A stretch of 29,244 nt of DNA from CADEFX01 sp050260355 (GCA_050260355.1 JBLNBZ010000105.1:1-29244); one strand, 5' to 3'. Shown: positions 8,704 to 16,450, numbered from the stretch's first letter. Program-made: numbers and translations. Notes: generated from the letters alone by a model not told the origin.

Positions 8704-9651
8704 ATGGCCTACGTCCTGCGCCGCTTGGGCGTCTCCCTGGTCCTGATATGGCTGGTCGCGACACTGATCTTTGCCGTCCTGCGCCTCATTCCCGGCGATC
8801 CCGCTGAGATGCTGCTGTCGAGTGGCGGCGTGGCGCCTGATCCCGCGGCGGTCGCCGAGTTGAGGGAGCGCCTGGGGCTGGAGCGTCCGGTCTTGGAGCA
8901 GTACGGCGGCTTCCTGCAGCGGCTCGCCCGCCTCGACCTTGGCACCTCCATGCAGGACGATCGGCCCGTGATCGAGGACATCGCCCGGCGTCTGCCGCGG
9001 ACGCTCGAGCTCGTGCTCGCATCGACGATTCTCGCCGTTGCCATCGGCCTGCCGCTCGGTGTTTCGGCGGCTCTGCACCGGGACGGTCCGCTCGATCGCG
9101 CACTCTCGACGATATCGAGCTTCACTATGTCGGTGCCGGTGTTCGTTACGGGAAGCGTCCTCGTGCTCCTGTTTGCGCAGAAGCTGCGCTGGGTGCCGGC
9201 CGGAGGGTTTGTGCCACTGTCCCAGGACCCCTATACGCATCTGAAGGTGCTACTGATGCCAGCGGTGACGATCGCGTTAGGCTTCTCGGCCGTCGTGTTC
9301 CGCATGATGCGCACGACGACACTGGAGATGCAGGAGCGCGATTGGGTACGCACCGCACGTGCTAAGGGATTGGAGGAGCGTCAGGTTATCCGCCGGCACG
9401 TCGTACGCAATGCGCTCGGACCGGTGCTCACCGTTGTCGGTTTGCATATGGGCACGTTGCTCGGCGGCACGGTGCTTGTGGAGTATGTGTTCAACTGGCC
9501 AGGACTCTCCGGCTTCCTCGTCCGCGCCGTCGAGCAAAGGGATTATCCCGAAGTGCAGGGCATCGTGCTTGTGATCTGCAGTTTGTTCGTCCTTCTCAAC
9601 CTCGCGGTCGATCTGGTGTATGCGGTGCTCGACCCGCGCGTCCGCCGCTGA
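8704..9651 (+). CDS. ABC importer permease, DppB/OppB type
   Basis: Inner-membrane permease of 315 residues for the same importer. It starts with the usual first membrane helix (RRLGVSLVLIWLVATLIF), then the conserved LIPGDPAEMLL. The ATPase-contacting EAA loop reads ARAKGLEERQVIRRHVVRNAL, and near the C-terminus there is EYVFNWPGLSGFLV. Six membrane segments are expected. The ATG at 8704 is 34 bases after the binding-protein stop. An ATG at 8676 is in another frame and is not a competing start. Confidence 0.93.
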   Translation: MAYVLRRLGVSLVLIWLVATLIFAVLRLIPGDPAEMLLSSGGVAPDPAAVAELRERLGLERPVLEQYGGFLQRLARLDLGTSMQDDRPVIEDIARRLPRTLELVLASTILAVAIGLPLGVSAALHRDGPLDRALSTISSFTMSVPVFVTGSVLVLLFAQKLRWVPAGGFVPLSQDPYTHLKVLLMPAVTIALGFSAVVFRMMRTTTLEMQERDWVRTARAKGLEERQVIRRHVVRNALGPVLTVVGLHMGTLLGGTVLVEYVFNWPGLSGFLVRAVEQRDYPEVQGIVLVICSLFVLLNLAVDLVYAVLDPRVRR

Positions 9652-9657
9652 TGCGTC

Positions 9658-11577
9658 ATGATGCAGGCGCTCGCGCAGCTGCCGCTGCAGAAAATCAGAT
9701 GGCCCCTTGCGGCGGTTGGACTTTTGATCGCGCTTGCGCTCCTGGCGCCTCTGATCGCGCCTTACGATCCCGTACAGATGAATGTCGGCGGGCGCCTGGC
9801 CCCTCCGTCGGCAAGCCACTGGCTTGGGCAAGACGAGTTTGGCCGAGACGTGCTCTCTCGCTTACTGTGGGGAGCGCGCGCGTCGCTTGCCGTCGCCCTC
9901 GTATCGGCCTTGGTTGCCGCCCTGATTGGCGTCATGATCGGCCTCATCGGAGGCTATTTCGGCGGGGTGGCCGAGCTTTTCACGCTACGTCTTACGGACG
10001 TCATCCTTTCCTTTCCGCCCATTCTCCTCGCGCTCCTGATCGTGACGCTCGTCGGACCGGGAGCAGCCACTCTGATTGTCGCGCTCTCGATTCTCTATGC
10101 CCCCGGTTATGCGCGCGTGACCTTCGGCGAGGTCCTAACCGCGCGACAACTCGAGTATGTGGAAGCGGCCAGGGCTTCGGGCGCCAGCCCGTTGCGCGTC
10201 ATTCTGCGGACCGTTTTGCCAAACGTTTTTCCCCCCATTCTCGTGCAGTTCTCGCTTACGGTCAGCTCCGCCATCGTCATAGAGTCCGGCTTGAGCTTTC
10301 TGGGGCTTGGCGTCGTGCCGCCCACGCCGTCCTGGGGCCTGATGATACGCGGGGCGCGCGCGACCATGGAACAGAGCTGGCTGCTGCTGCTATGGCCGTG
10401 CGCGGCGCTCGTGCTCACCATCCTCCTGGTCAACCGGCTGTGCGATGCTTTGCGCGATGCGTTTGATCCCCGGCTGTCGGGGCTTGCATCACCGCGTGCC
10501 CGCGCAGGCTCAGTTGGCGCTTTGCCGCGCAGGGCGGTTTCAGGCGAGACCTCGCGCGAGGAGCCTGGCTCGCCTCTGCTCGAGGTTCGCGACCTGAAGA
10601 CCCACCTGGAGACCTCCGAGGGCGTGGTCAAAGCCGTGGACGGCATCTCTTTCAAGGTGGGGCGTGGGGAGACGGTTGCCATCGTCGGTGAATCCGGCTC
10701 CGGCAAGTCGATGACCGGCTTGTCGATCCTCGGCCTCGTCCCGAAGCCGGCCGGCCGCATCGTCGCCGGCTCGATCTTGTTCAGCGGTCGAGACGGTGTC
10801 GTCCGCGACCTGCCCCGGCTCAGCGATCAGGCGCTGCAGGACGTTCGCGGCAACGAGATCGCCATGATCTTCCAGGAGCCGATGACGAGCCTAAATCCGG
10901 TCTATTCGGTGGGCGAGCAGATTGTGGAGGTGCTGTGCCGCCACCGCGCCATGTCGTCGCGTGCAGCGTTTCGCGAGGCGGCGCGCCTGCTCGACACTGT
11001 CGGCATCGCGGATGCGGCTCGCCGCGCGCACGACTATCCGCATCAGTTGTCGGGAGGAATGCGGCAGCGCGCCTTGATCGCCCTCGCGCTTGCCTGCCAG
11101 CCTGCGCTCGTCATTGCCGACGAGCCCACCACCGCCCTCGACGTGACCATCCAGGCGCAGATCCTCGACCTTCTGCGCGCGCTTCGATCCGACGCCGGCC
11201 GGCCGCTCAGCCTGCTGTTCATCACGCACAATCTCGGCATTGTGGCCGAGATCGCAGACCGCGTGCTCGTCATGTACGCCGGGCGCATCGTCGAGGAGGG
11301 CGACGTGCGCAGTATTTTCCGCCGCCCGCGTCATCCCTACACGCGAGGACTTCTCGCCTCCGTTCCGCAGCAGGGGGTCTCGGCCCTTCCGAGCCTCGAG
11401 CGGCCGGCGCTCAAGGCGATCCCCGGTCAGGTGCCGAGCCACCGCGACCTGCCTCCTGGTTGCGCGTTCGCGCCGCGCTGCGCCTTTGTTCAACCGGTGT
11501 GTGCCGCTACGCAGCCCGCACTGGTGGATGTGACGAACGCACAGCGGTCGCGCTGCCTTAGATGGAGTGAGCTGTGA
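9658..11577 (+). CDS. Fused ABC permease (DppC type) and ATPase (DppD type)
   Basis: One 639-residue chain carries two parts that are normally separate. Residues 1 to about 275 are a DppC-like permease (N-terminal LLAPLIAPYDP, HWLGQDEFGRDVLSRLLWG, EAA loop EAARASGASPLRVILRTVLPN, end DALRDAFDPRLSG). A linker of about 30 residues rich in Ala, Arg, Ser and Glu follows. Residues from about 305 on are the ATPase, with Walker A GESGSGKS 344-351, signature LSGGMRQR 464-471, Walker B LVIADEP about 484-490 and the C-terminal Cys motif GCAFAPRCAF seen in oligopeptide ATPases. No stop or in-frame start is seen at the junction, so the fusion looks real. A second ATG at 9661 is an equal start choice. Fused permease/ATPase proteins of this type are known in databases. 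Confidence 0.92.
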   Translation: MMQALAQLPLQKIRWPLAAVGLLIALALLAPLIAPYDPVQMNVGGRLAPPSASHWLGQDEFGRDVLSRLLWGARASLAVALVSALVAALIGVMIGLIGGYFGGVAELFTLRLTDVILSFPPILLALLIVTLVGPGAATLIVALSILYAPGYARVTFGEVLTARQLEYVEAARASGASPLRVILRTVLPNVFPPILVQFSLTVSSAIVIESGLSFLGLGVVPPTPSWGLMIRGARATMEQSWLLLLWPCAALVLTILLVNRLCDALRDAFDPRLSGLASPRARAGSVGALPRRAVSGETSREEPGSPLLEVRDLKTHLETSEGVVKAVDGISFKVGRGETVAIVGESGSGKSMTGLSILGLVPKPAGRIVAGSILFSGRDGVVRDLPRLSDQALQDVRGNEIAMIFQEPMTSLNPVYSVGEQIVEVLCRHRAMSSRAAFREAARLLDTVGIADAARRAHDYPHQLSGGMRQRALIALALACQPALVIADEPTTALDVTIQAQILDLLRALRSDAGRPLSLLFITHNLGIVAEIADRVLVMYAGRIVEEGDVRSIFRRPRHPYTRGLLASVPQQGVSALPSLERPALKAIPGQVPSHRDLPPGCAFAPRCAFVQPVCAATQPALVDVTNAQRSRCLRWSEL

Positions 11578-12545
11578 GCGCCGGGCTCGTCGAGGTCGAA
11601 GGGCTTTCGAAGCATTTCCCTGCCCGCCGGGGCATACTCGCATGGCGTGCACCGCCTATTCGGGCCGTCGATGATGTGAGCTTCAGCATCGAGCGCGGCG
11701 AGGTCGTCGGGCTCGTCGGCGAGTCGGGCTCCGGCAAGAGCACCATCGGCCGATCTGTCGTGCGCCTCATCGAGCCGACTGCTGGCACGGTGCGCTTCGA
11801 CGGGCAGGAAATCGGACAGCTGTCGGCACGTGCGTTGCGCAGCGTGCGGCGGCGCATGCAAATCGTGTTTCAGGACCCCTACGCCAGTCTCGATCCGAGA
11901 AAGCGCGTCGAGGACATCATCGGCGACGTCCTCGATATTCACGGCCTCGCCGCAGGTCGCCGGCGCGATCGGATCGCCGAGCTGGTGTCGGAGGTCGGGC
12001 TCGGAACGGAGCATCTCGCACGCTTTCCTCACCAGTTCTCGGGCGGCCAGCGCCAGCGCATTAGCATTGCCCGCGCGCTGGCATCGGGACCCGACTTTCT
12101 GGTCGCCGACGAGCCGGTGTCGGCGCTCGACGTCTCGGTCCAGGCGCAGATCGTCAACCTGCTCGCCGATCTGCGGCGGCAGCACAGTCTGACGATGCTG
12201 TTCGTCTCGCACGATCTGAGTGTGGTCGAGTATCTGAGCGATCGCGTCATCGTTCTCTATCTCGGACGAATCGTCGAGCTGGCACCCGCCGGTGTTCTGT
12301 ATGCGAGGCCAGCCCACCCCTATACCCGCGCCTTGCTGTCGGCGACTCCGGTGCCGGATCCCGATGCAAAGCGCTCGCGCATCGCATTGTCCGGCGAGAT
12401 GCCCTCTCCGGCCAATCCTCCTGCCGGGTGCGCGTTTCACACGCGCTGTCCACATGCCATCGACGTGTGTCGGCGTGAGCGGCCGCGCCTGTCGGAGGCG
12501 GGTCCCGGCCACGCGGTCGCCTGTTGGCGTGCCGCTGAGATCTAG
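11574..12545 (+). CDS. ABC importer ATPase, DppF/OppF type
   Basis: Second ATPase of the importer, 323 residues. Walker A GESGSGKS is at 49-56, the Q-loop in VFQDPYASLDPR, signature FSGGQRQR at about 155-162, Walker B FLVADEP at about 175-181, the H-loop in FVSHDLSVV, and the oligopeptide-type C-terminal domain with GCAFHTRCPHAIDVC. The start is GTG, whose last bases form the GTGA overlap with the fused gene. This is the last gene of the operon, and no strong terminator is seen before the next promoter. Confidence 0.93.
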   Translation: MSAGLVEVEGLSKHFPARRGILAWRAPPIRAVDDVSFSIERGEVVGLVGESGSGKSTIGRSVVRLIEPTAGTVRFDGQEIGQLSARALRSVRRRMQIVFQDPYASLDPRKRVEDIIGDVLDIHGLAAGRRRDRIAELVSEVGLGTEHLARFPHQFSGGQRQRISIARALASGPDFLVADEPVSALDVSVQAQIVNLLADLRRQHSLTMLFVSHDLSVVEYLSDRVIVLYLGRIVELAPAGVLYARPAHPYTRALLSATPVPDPDAKRSRIALSGEMPSPANPPAGCAFHTRCPHAIDVCRRERPRLSEAGPGHAVACWRAAEI

Positions 12546-12583
12546 CCTGCGACCCGGCACATTTGGAGCATGCAGTGGGCGAA

Positions 12584-12612
12584 TTGACGTGCCGCATGCG
12601 AGCGGCTAAACA
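12584..12612 (+). promoter_or_regulatory. Candidate promoter of the fluoride-resistance operon
   Basis: TTGACG (12584-12589), 17-base spacer, TAAACA (12607-12612). A start point about 7 bases on would begin the RNA just ahead of the riboswitch aptamer at 12629. The -10 is weak; spacing and position support the call. Confidence 0.4.
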
Positions 12613-12628
12613 CGTTCCCCATGTCGAT

Positions 12629-12679
12629 GGGGATGGAGTTCCCCCGAAACCGCCCCTTATGGGGCTGATGACTCCTACC
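12629..12679 (+). promoter_or_regulatory. Fluoride riboswitch aptamer (crcB motif)
   Basis: The aptamer shows the strongly conserved core of the crcB motif: GGGGATGGAGTTCCCCC (P1/J region), then GAAACCGCCCC, a short hairpin GCCCC-TTAT-GGGGC, and the 3' block CTGATGACTCCTAC that makes the pseudoknot. It sits upstream of crcB on the same strand, as expected. In this RNA class fluoride, held by Mg ions, stabilises the pseudoknot and lets transcription or translation proceed. Confidence 0.95.
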
Positions 12680-12698
12680 GCAGTTGCTTTGCGGTAGG
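12674..12698 (+). other. Riboswitch switching hairpin
   Basis: A 9 bp perfect hairpin, CCTACCGCA (12674-12682) with TGCGGTAGG (12690-12698). Its left arm is the conserved 3' end of the fluoride aptamer, so aptamer and hairpin probably cannot form fully at the same time. This makes it a likely part of the expression platform. The mechanism is inferred. Confidence 0.6.
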
Positions 12699-12706
12699 GT
12701 ATGTAG

Positions 12707-12728
12707 CCCGCCGCACGGCGGGTTTTTT
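12707..12728 (+). terminator. Intrinsic terminator of the fluoride riboswitch
   Basis: CCCGCC (12707-12712), loop GCAC, GGCGGG (12717-12722), then six T residues (12723-12728). It lies 28 bases after the aptamer and 172 bases before the crcB ATG, so it can act as the transcriptional off-switch when fluoride is absent. Confidence 0.85.
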
Positions 12729-12900
12729 CATTCCCGCCTTCCCTTTGAGCTGCGGGGACCTCGGTCCCTGCGGAGGATGCCGCGACTAAGATCGGAGAAT
12801 GCCGAGGATTGGGCCAACATCGATTCCCTTATGGTCGAGCAGTTCTGGGTCGATCGCCGTCCTGCGGTCCTGCAACCCAAGTCGCCCGCACGGAGCGCCT

Positions 12901-13308
12901 ATGTTGGAGAGCTATCTGTTGATCATGCTGGGAAGCGCATTGGGAGGCGCTGGGCGCTACTGGTGCTCCGGTGTCGTCGCACGTCGCCTTGGCGAGACAT
13001 TTCCTTGGGGCACCTTCGCCGTCAACGTTATCGGCTCTTTCATCATCGGTTTTGCTGATGCCTTGGCAGAACCGGATGGGCGAATGCTTCTCGACACGTC
13101 GGGACGTCAATTCGTGATGGCCGGGATCTGCGGTGGCTACACAACGTTCTCCTCGTTCAGCTTGCAGACGCTGAACCTCATGCGGGACGGAAGGATGCTT
13201 CACGCAGCGGGCAATGTTGGAGGTTCGGTTGCGACGTGCCTGGTCTGCGTGTGGCTCGGCCACGTGGCCGCTCTCGCGCTCAATCAAACCAGATGGGTGC
13301 TGCCATGA
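12901..13308 (+). CDS. crcB: Fluoride channel CrcB/Fluc, first copy
   Basis: Small inner-membrane fluoride-exporting channel subunit, 135 residues, four membrane segments. Family marks are GSALGGAGRYW near 11-21, FPWGTFAVNVIGSF with Asn42, and the channel break GGYTTFSSFS at 78-87 with both Phe-box residues (Phe83 and Phe86). The frame is open further upstream to 12799, but the family N-terminus and a GGAG at 12892-12895 favour the ATG at 12901. It follows the fluoride riboswitch and overlaps the DUF190 gene by ATGA. A second crcB two genes on suggests a heterodimeric channel; Fluc channels are antiparallel dimers. Confidence 0.95.
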   Translation: MLESYLLIMLGSALGGAGRYWCSGVVARRLGETFPWGTFAVNVIGSFIIGFADALAEPDGRMLLDTSGRQFVMAGICGGYTTFSSFSLQTLNLMRDGRMLHAAGNVGGSVATCLVCVWLGHVAALALNQTRWVLP

Positions 13309-13646
13309 AGATCCCGAGAGACGCATTGCTTCTTCGCATCTTCATCGGAGAGAACGACAAATTCGAAGGTCTTCCGCTTTATGAAGCGATCGTCTTGAAA
13401 GCGCGCGAGATGCATGTGGCCGGCGCCACCGTATTGCGCGGTTCGATGGGATATGGCCATTCGAGCCGATTGCACACGACGAAGATCTTGAGGCTTTCAG
13501 AGGACCTGCCGCTAATCGTCGAAATTGTGGATGAGGAGGCCAAGATCAATGCATTCCTGCCGGTTCTCGACAGCATGATGAAAAGCGGCCTCGTCACCCT
13601 CGAGAAGGTGCAGGTGCTGCAGTACGGAGAGGATCGGGTCCGCTGA
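13305..13646 (+). CDS. DUF190 protein, PII-like
   Basis: A 113-residue cytosolic protein of the DUF190 family, whose known structures resemble PII signal proteins. Seen here: LLRIFIGENDKFEGLPLYEAIV at the start, then GATVLRGSMGYGHSS, LHTTKILRLSEDLPLIVEIVDEE and a C-terminal VTLEKVQVLQYG. DUF190 genes often sit next to crcB, and fluoride-related regulation or modulation of the channel is assumed but not proven. The ATG at 13305 gives an ATGA overlap with crcB copy 1, and the stop overlaps copy 2 (TGATG). An upstream extension of the frame is probably not translated. Confidence 0.92.
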   Translation: MKIPRDALLLRIFIGENDKFEGLPLYEAIVLKAREMHVAGATVLRGSMGYGHSSRLHTTKILRLSEDLPLIVEIVDEEAKINAFLPVLDSMMKSGLVTLEKVQVLQYGEDRVR

Positions 13647-14122
13647 TGCCTCCGGCGCCGCAATCGAGCTCGGGTGGGAAAACATCCGGTCACAACTGGC
13701 CCCCGAAGGGCTTCCGGGCATGGCCAGGCGTGATGTATTTCGCCGTAGCGCTTGGCAGTGGGATTGGTGGCGTTGCGCGCCTCGGCTGTTCAGAGATTGC
13801 CGTGCGCCTGTTTGGCGATGCATTCCCCTGGGGCATTCTTGCCATCAATGTGCTTGGCTCATTGCTCATCGGCTTCTACTTCACCTACACGGGCCCGGAT
13901 GGACGCCTGATGGTCAGCCAGGTGACACGTCAGTTTGTCATGACCGGCCTCTGCGGCGGCTACACGACCTTTTCGGCCTTCAGCCTCGACACCCTCAATC
14001 TCATACATAGCGGCCGCCTCTCGGCGGCGGGCGCCAACGTCTCACTCTCCGTCGTGCTCTGCCTGCTGGCCGTTTGGATGGGTCGCGCTCTTGCGACCAA
14101 ACTGAGCCGCCCAACCAGATGA
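13646..14122 (+). CDS. crcB: Fluoride channel CrcB/Fluc, second copy
   Basis: A second Fluc subunit, 158 residues. The channel core is like copy 1: GSGIGGVARLG, FPWGILAINVLGS with Asn68, and GGYTTFSAFS with Phe109 and Phe112. It begins with about 30 polar residues (Ser/Gly/Lys/Pro-rich) that copy 1 lacks; a start at the ATG at 13733 would remove them and give the usual length of about 129. I keep the upstream ATG because it overlaps the DUF190 stop (TGATG). The pair most likely forms a heterodimer or two homodimers; sequence alone does not decide. Confidence 0.93.
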   Translation: MPPAPQSSSGGKTSGHNWPPKGFRAWPGVMYFAVALGSGIGGVARLGCSEIAVRLFGDAFPWGILAINVLGSLLIGFYFTYTGPDGRLMVSQVTRQFVMTGLCGGYTTFSAFSLDTLNLIHSGRLSAAGANVSLSVVLCLLAVWMGRALATKLSRPTR

Positions 14123-14259
14123 CGCTGGCCAGGCTTCATTTGGCCAACGAATTTTTGGCCGCCGCTCTTGCGACAAATCGGCTGTGTCCGCACTTTTCGC
14201 GGTGGAGATGGTTGCGCAAGCTCCCGCCCCATGTTTGCTTACTAAGGCGGAGATCGGGG

Positions 14260-14643
14260 ATGCGCTGGCGCCACTGGATCAACTGGATCGCGCTGGTCGG
14301 CGCGCTGATGCACGCCGCCCTGGTCGTGCGTCACCACCAAGTCATGCTGAGTGCAGAGCTCGAGCGGCAGGGTCTGCTCGGCTCACTGGCTGCGATCTGC
14401 CACAGCGACGGCCAGACAAAGGCGTTGCCTGACGCCGAGCTACCATCGATTCCCGCCCCGTCCGATCAAACGAGTCACTGCCCTCTCTGCATAGGGCTCG
14501 CCTCGGCGGTTGTGCTGGCGAAGCAAACCGAGCTGGACGCGCCAGTTCGATTGGCATCCGCGCTGGTCGAGCTGCCGCGCTACGACCAGCCTGCTCTACG
14601 GGTGGCAGGCTTCCGGCCCCCTACGCGCGGCCCGCCGGCCTGA
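14260..14643 (+). CDS. DUF2946-like small membrane/exported protein
   Basis: A 127-residue protein beginning with a positively charged end and one hydrophobic segment (HWINWIALVGALMHAALV). After it come AAICHSDGQ and, near residue 80, SHCPLCIGLASAVVLA. The spaced Cys/His pattern, ICHSDG then HCPLC, resembles DUF2946 proteins, which are frequent in copper and other metal loci. The frame is open to 14074, but the ATG at 14260 puts the hydrophobic segment at the N-terminus, and GGAG lies shortly before it. The neighbours downstream (outer-membrane barrel, PCuAC) support metal handling. Family assignment is by eye and moderate. Confidence 0.65.
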   Translation: MRWRHWINWIALVGALMHAALVVRHHQVMLSAELERQGLLGSLAAICHSDGQTKALPDAELPSIPAPSDQTSHCPLCIGLASAVVLAKQTELDAPVRLASALVELPRYDQPALRVAGFRPPTRGPPA

Positions 14644-14745
14644 TCTGAGCTAGCCACCTCCTTCGTACTGTCCGCTTGCCGGAGCGTCACGACGCGCTCG
14701 CAAGCGCGATCAGCAGTTGCTCAACCCGAGTCGGGAATCATCGCA

Positions 14746-15894
14746 ATGTCACTACCGTCGCTCGGCGGCAGGTCACAGGTTTCGCTTGCGTGCCGTCAGC
14801 ATGTCCCCGTCACCGCCGCCCTTTGCCTGCTCACGATATCTGCCATACCAGCACCCGCGTACGCTCATCATCCTGGCGGCGCGGGCAGCGTCGGTGTCGC
14901 GGGTCCAATCAATACCATTCCGGGAACCACACTGGATCAGGGGCAGCTCGTCGCTGGCATCTCCTACGAGTTCAACGCCTTCAATTCGATCAGCGACCCG
15001 GCGCTGGCGTGGTACGCGAGCCGGCACCAGCATGTGCACACGCTCCGCACCATCCAAAGTCCGGCGCTATCGCTGTCCTATGGCCTCAACCCCGACCTGA
15101 CCATTAGCGCCCGCCTTCCGTACGTGCTGCGCACCGATATTCGCGAGGGAGCCCATTCGCACTCGGGTGGCGTCGCGCTCAACGAGGCAGTCAACCGCGG
15201 CGACGCGGATGGAATCGGCGATATCGCCTTCCTGGGCCAATACCGGTTCCTGAACAGACGGACTACGGGCACGGAATGGGCGTTGCTGGCGGGCTTCAAA
15301 GCGCCGACCGGGCGTACCAACGTTCATGATCGGAACGGCGAGCTTTTTGATGCTGAGTTCCAGCCTGGTAGCGGGAGCTGGGACTGGACGGCAGGCTTGG
15401 CGGTGTCCCAGCGGCTCAGCGGTCGCGCGTCCCTGCACGGCAACGTCCTCTACACCTGGACTGGAACAGGCGAGGACACGAGCCTCGGCGATCGGTTCCA
15501 ATACAACTTGGCGTTCGCCTACCGTGCAGTTGGGGCTGCATCCGAGCCCGGGCGTCCTTTCTCACGCATGAACGTGGGCGCACTGCCTGCGCCCATGTAT
15601 CACGGCGCCGGCCCCAACGATGACCATCACCACGACGTTCCGGAGTCGTCGCACGGCGTGGCCCTCGATCTGGTGCTCGAGCTCAACGGCGAGTGGCACG
15701 AACGCGAGACCGTCGGAGGCGTGCTCGACAACAACTCGGGCGGCAACGTCGTGTATCTGTCGCCGGGTGCGCGCGTGTCCGTCGACCAGTGGTCGGGCTT
15801 CGTGTCCTTAGGTGTGCCCGTCATCAACAACATGTACGGGCTTCAGGCCGAACCGGACTACCGTCTGACGGGCGGCATCGCCGTGAGCTTTTAG
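14746..15894 (+). CDS. His-rich outer-membrane beta-barrel protein, putative metal-linked
   Basis: A 382-residue exported protein. A long Sec signal ends in PAPAYA with a likely cut before HHPGG, so the mature chain would begin His-His. The body has alternating strands and turns typical of an outer-membrane barrel: repeated patterns such as LSLSYGLNPDLTISARLPY, GIGDIAFLGQYRF and LAGFKAPTGRTN, closing with a terminal Phe (GGIAVSF). Three His clusters stand out: HHPGG at the mature N-terminus, HQHVHT, and DDHHHDVPESSH in a predicted loop. It resembles the loosely defined 'transporter'/Phenol_MetA_deg-like barrels. A role in copper passage or binding is inferred from the His clusters and the PCuAC gene 89 bases on. 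Confidence 0.75.
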   Translation: MSLPSLGGRSQVSLACRQHVPVTAALCLLTISAIPAPAYAHHPGGAGSVGVAGPINTIPGTTLDQGQLVAGISYEFNAFNSISDPALAWYASRHQHVHTLRTIQSPALSLSYGLNPDLTISARLPYVLRTDIREGAHSHSGGVALNEAVNRGDADGIGDIAFLGQYRFLNRRTTGTEWALLAGFKAPTGRTNVHDRNGELFDAEFQPGSGSWDWTAGLAVSQRLSGRASLHGNVLYTWTGTGEDTSLGDRFQYNLAFAYRAVGAASEPGRPFSRMNVGALPAPMYHGAGPNDDHHHDVPESSHGVALDLVLELNGEWHERETVGGVLDNNSGGNVVYLSPGARVSVDQWSGFVSLGVPVINNMYGLQAEPDYRLTGGIAVSF

Positions 15895-15982
15895 TCGCTC
15901 AAGCCACGTTCAAATGTTGGCACCGCAGCTCCGTTCGGTACTGCGGTGCCCTCAAGTTTCAACGCGAAATGCGGAGTGCGTC

Positions 15983-16450
15983 ATGTCGGCTGCCCCTTTG
16001 AGACAGGTATTCCTGGGCCTCGGCCTCGCCCTTGTGGCGACCGTTGCCTCGGCCCACGGCTACAAGCAGAAGTCGATTGAGGTTGTTCACCCCTGGACCT
16101 TCGACCGCACGGAGCCCGGTGGGCGGGATGCCATTGTCAGCATGGACATCAAGAACGCCGGCAGGGAGCCCGATCGGCTGCTCGGCGCGAGCTCCACGAT
16201 TGCGCACCGCGTCGAGATCCGCGCTGCCCCGGATCAATCCCGCGGTGCGGACAAGAGCTCGTCCGCGGTCATCGGGATCGGGCCTGCCTCAAGGCTCGAT
16301 CTCACCGCCAAAGGCCTGCATCTGCGCCTGATCGGATTGAAGAAGAGCCTGACCGCTTACGATACGTTGCCGGTGACCCTCGTTTTCGAGAAGGCGGGGC
16401 GGCTCAAGATCGATGTGCTGGTAGAGGAGGCGAGCGACCAGAAGAACTGA
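15983..16450 (+). CDS. PCuAC-family periplasmic copper chaperone, degenerate metal site
   Basis: A 155-residue protein with a Sec signal cut after VASA, leaving a mature N-terminus HGYKQ. The fold is that of the PCuA(C) copper chaperones: VVHPWTF near the start, VSMDIKNAGREPDRLLGASS, LDLTAKGLHLRLIGLKKSL and VTLVFEKAG. In typical members the segment after the ASS loop reads VE(I/L)HEM and the later one YH(L/I)M; here they read VEIRAAP and LHLRL. The His-x-Met copper ligands and the second Met are therefore missing, and of that set only one His remains. The upstream frame opens at 15914, but the ATG at 15983 with GGAG before it gives the correct signal peptide. It may bind Cu(II) through the N-terminal His, bind another metal, or have lost function. 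Confidence 0.82.
   Translation: MSAAPLRQVFLGLGLALVATVASAHGYKQKSIEVVHPWTFDRTEPGGRDAIVSMDIKNAGREPDRLLGASSTIAHRVEIRAAPDQSRGADKSSSAVIGIGPASRLDLTAKGLHLRLIGLKKSLTAYDTLPVTLVFEKAGRLKIDVLVEEASDQKN

Noticed and set aside
14139..14160. GGCCAA / TTGGCC hairpin after crcB copy 2 as a terminator
   Set aside because: The stem is only 6 bp and no T-run follows, so I do not call it.
14167..14195. TGCGACA / TGTCCGCA imperfect repeat upstream of the DUF2946-like gene as a metal-regulator or RegA-type site
   Set aside because: The arms are unequal, the spacing is uncertain and I have no second copy in the window to support it.
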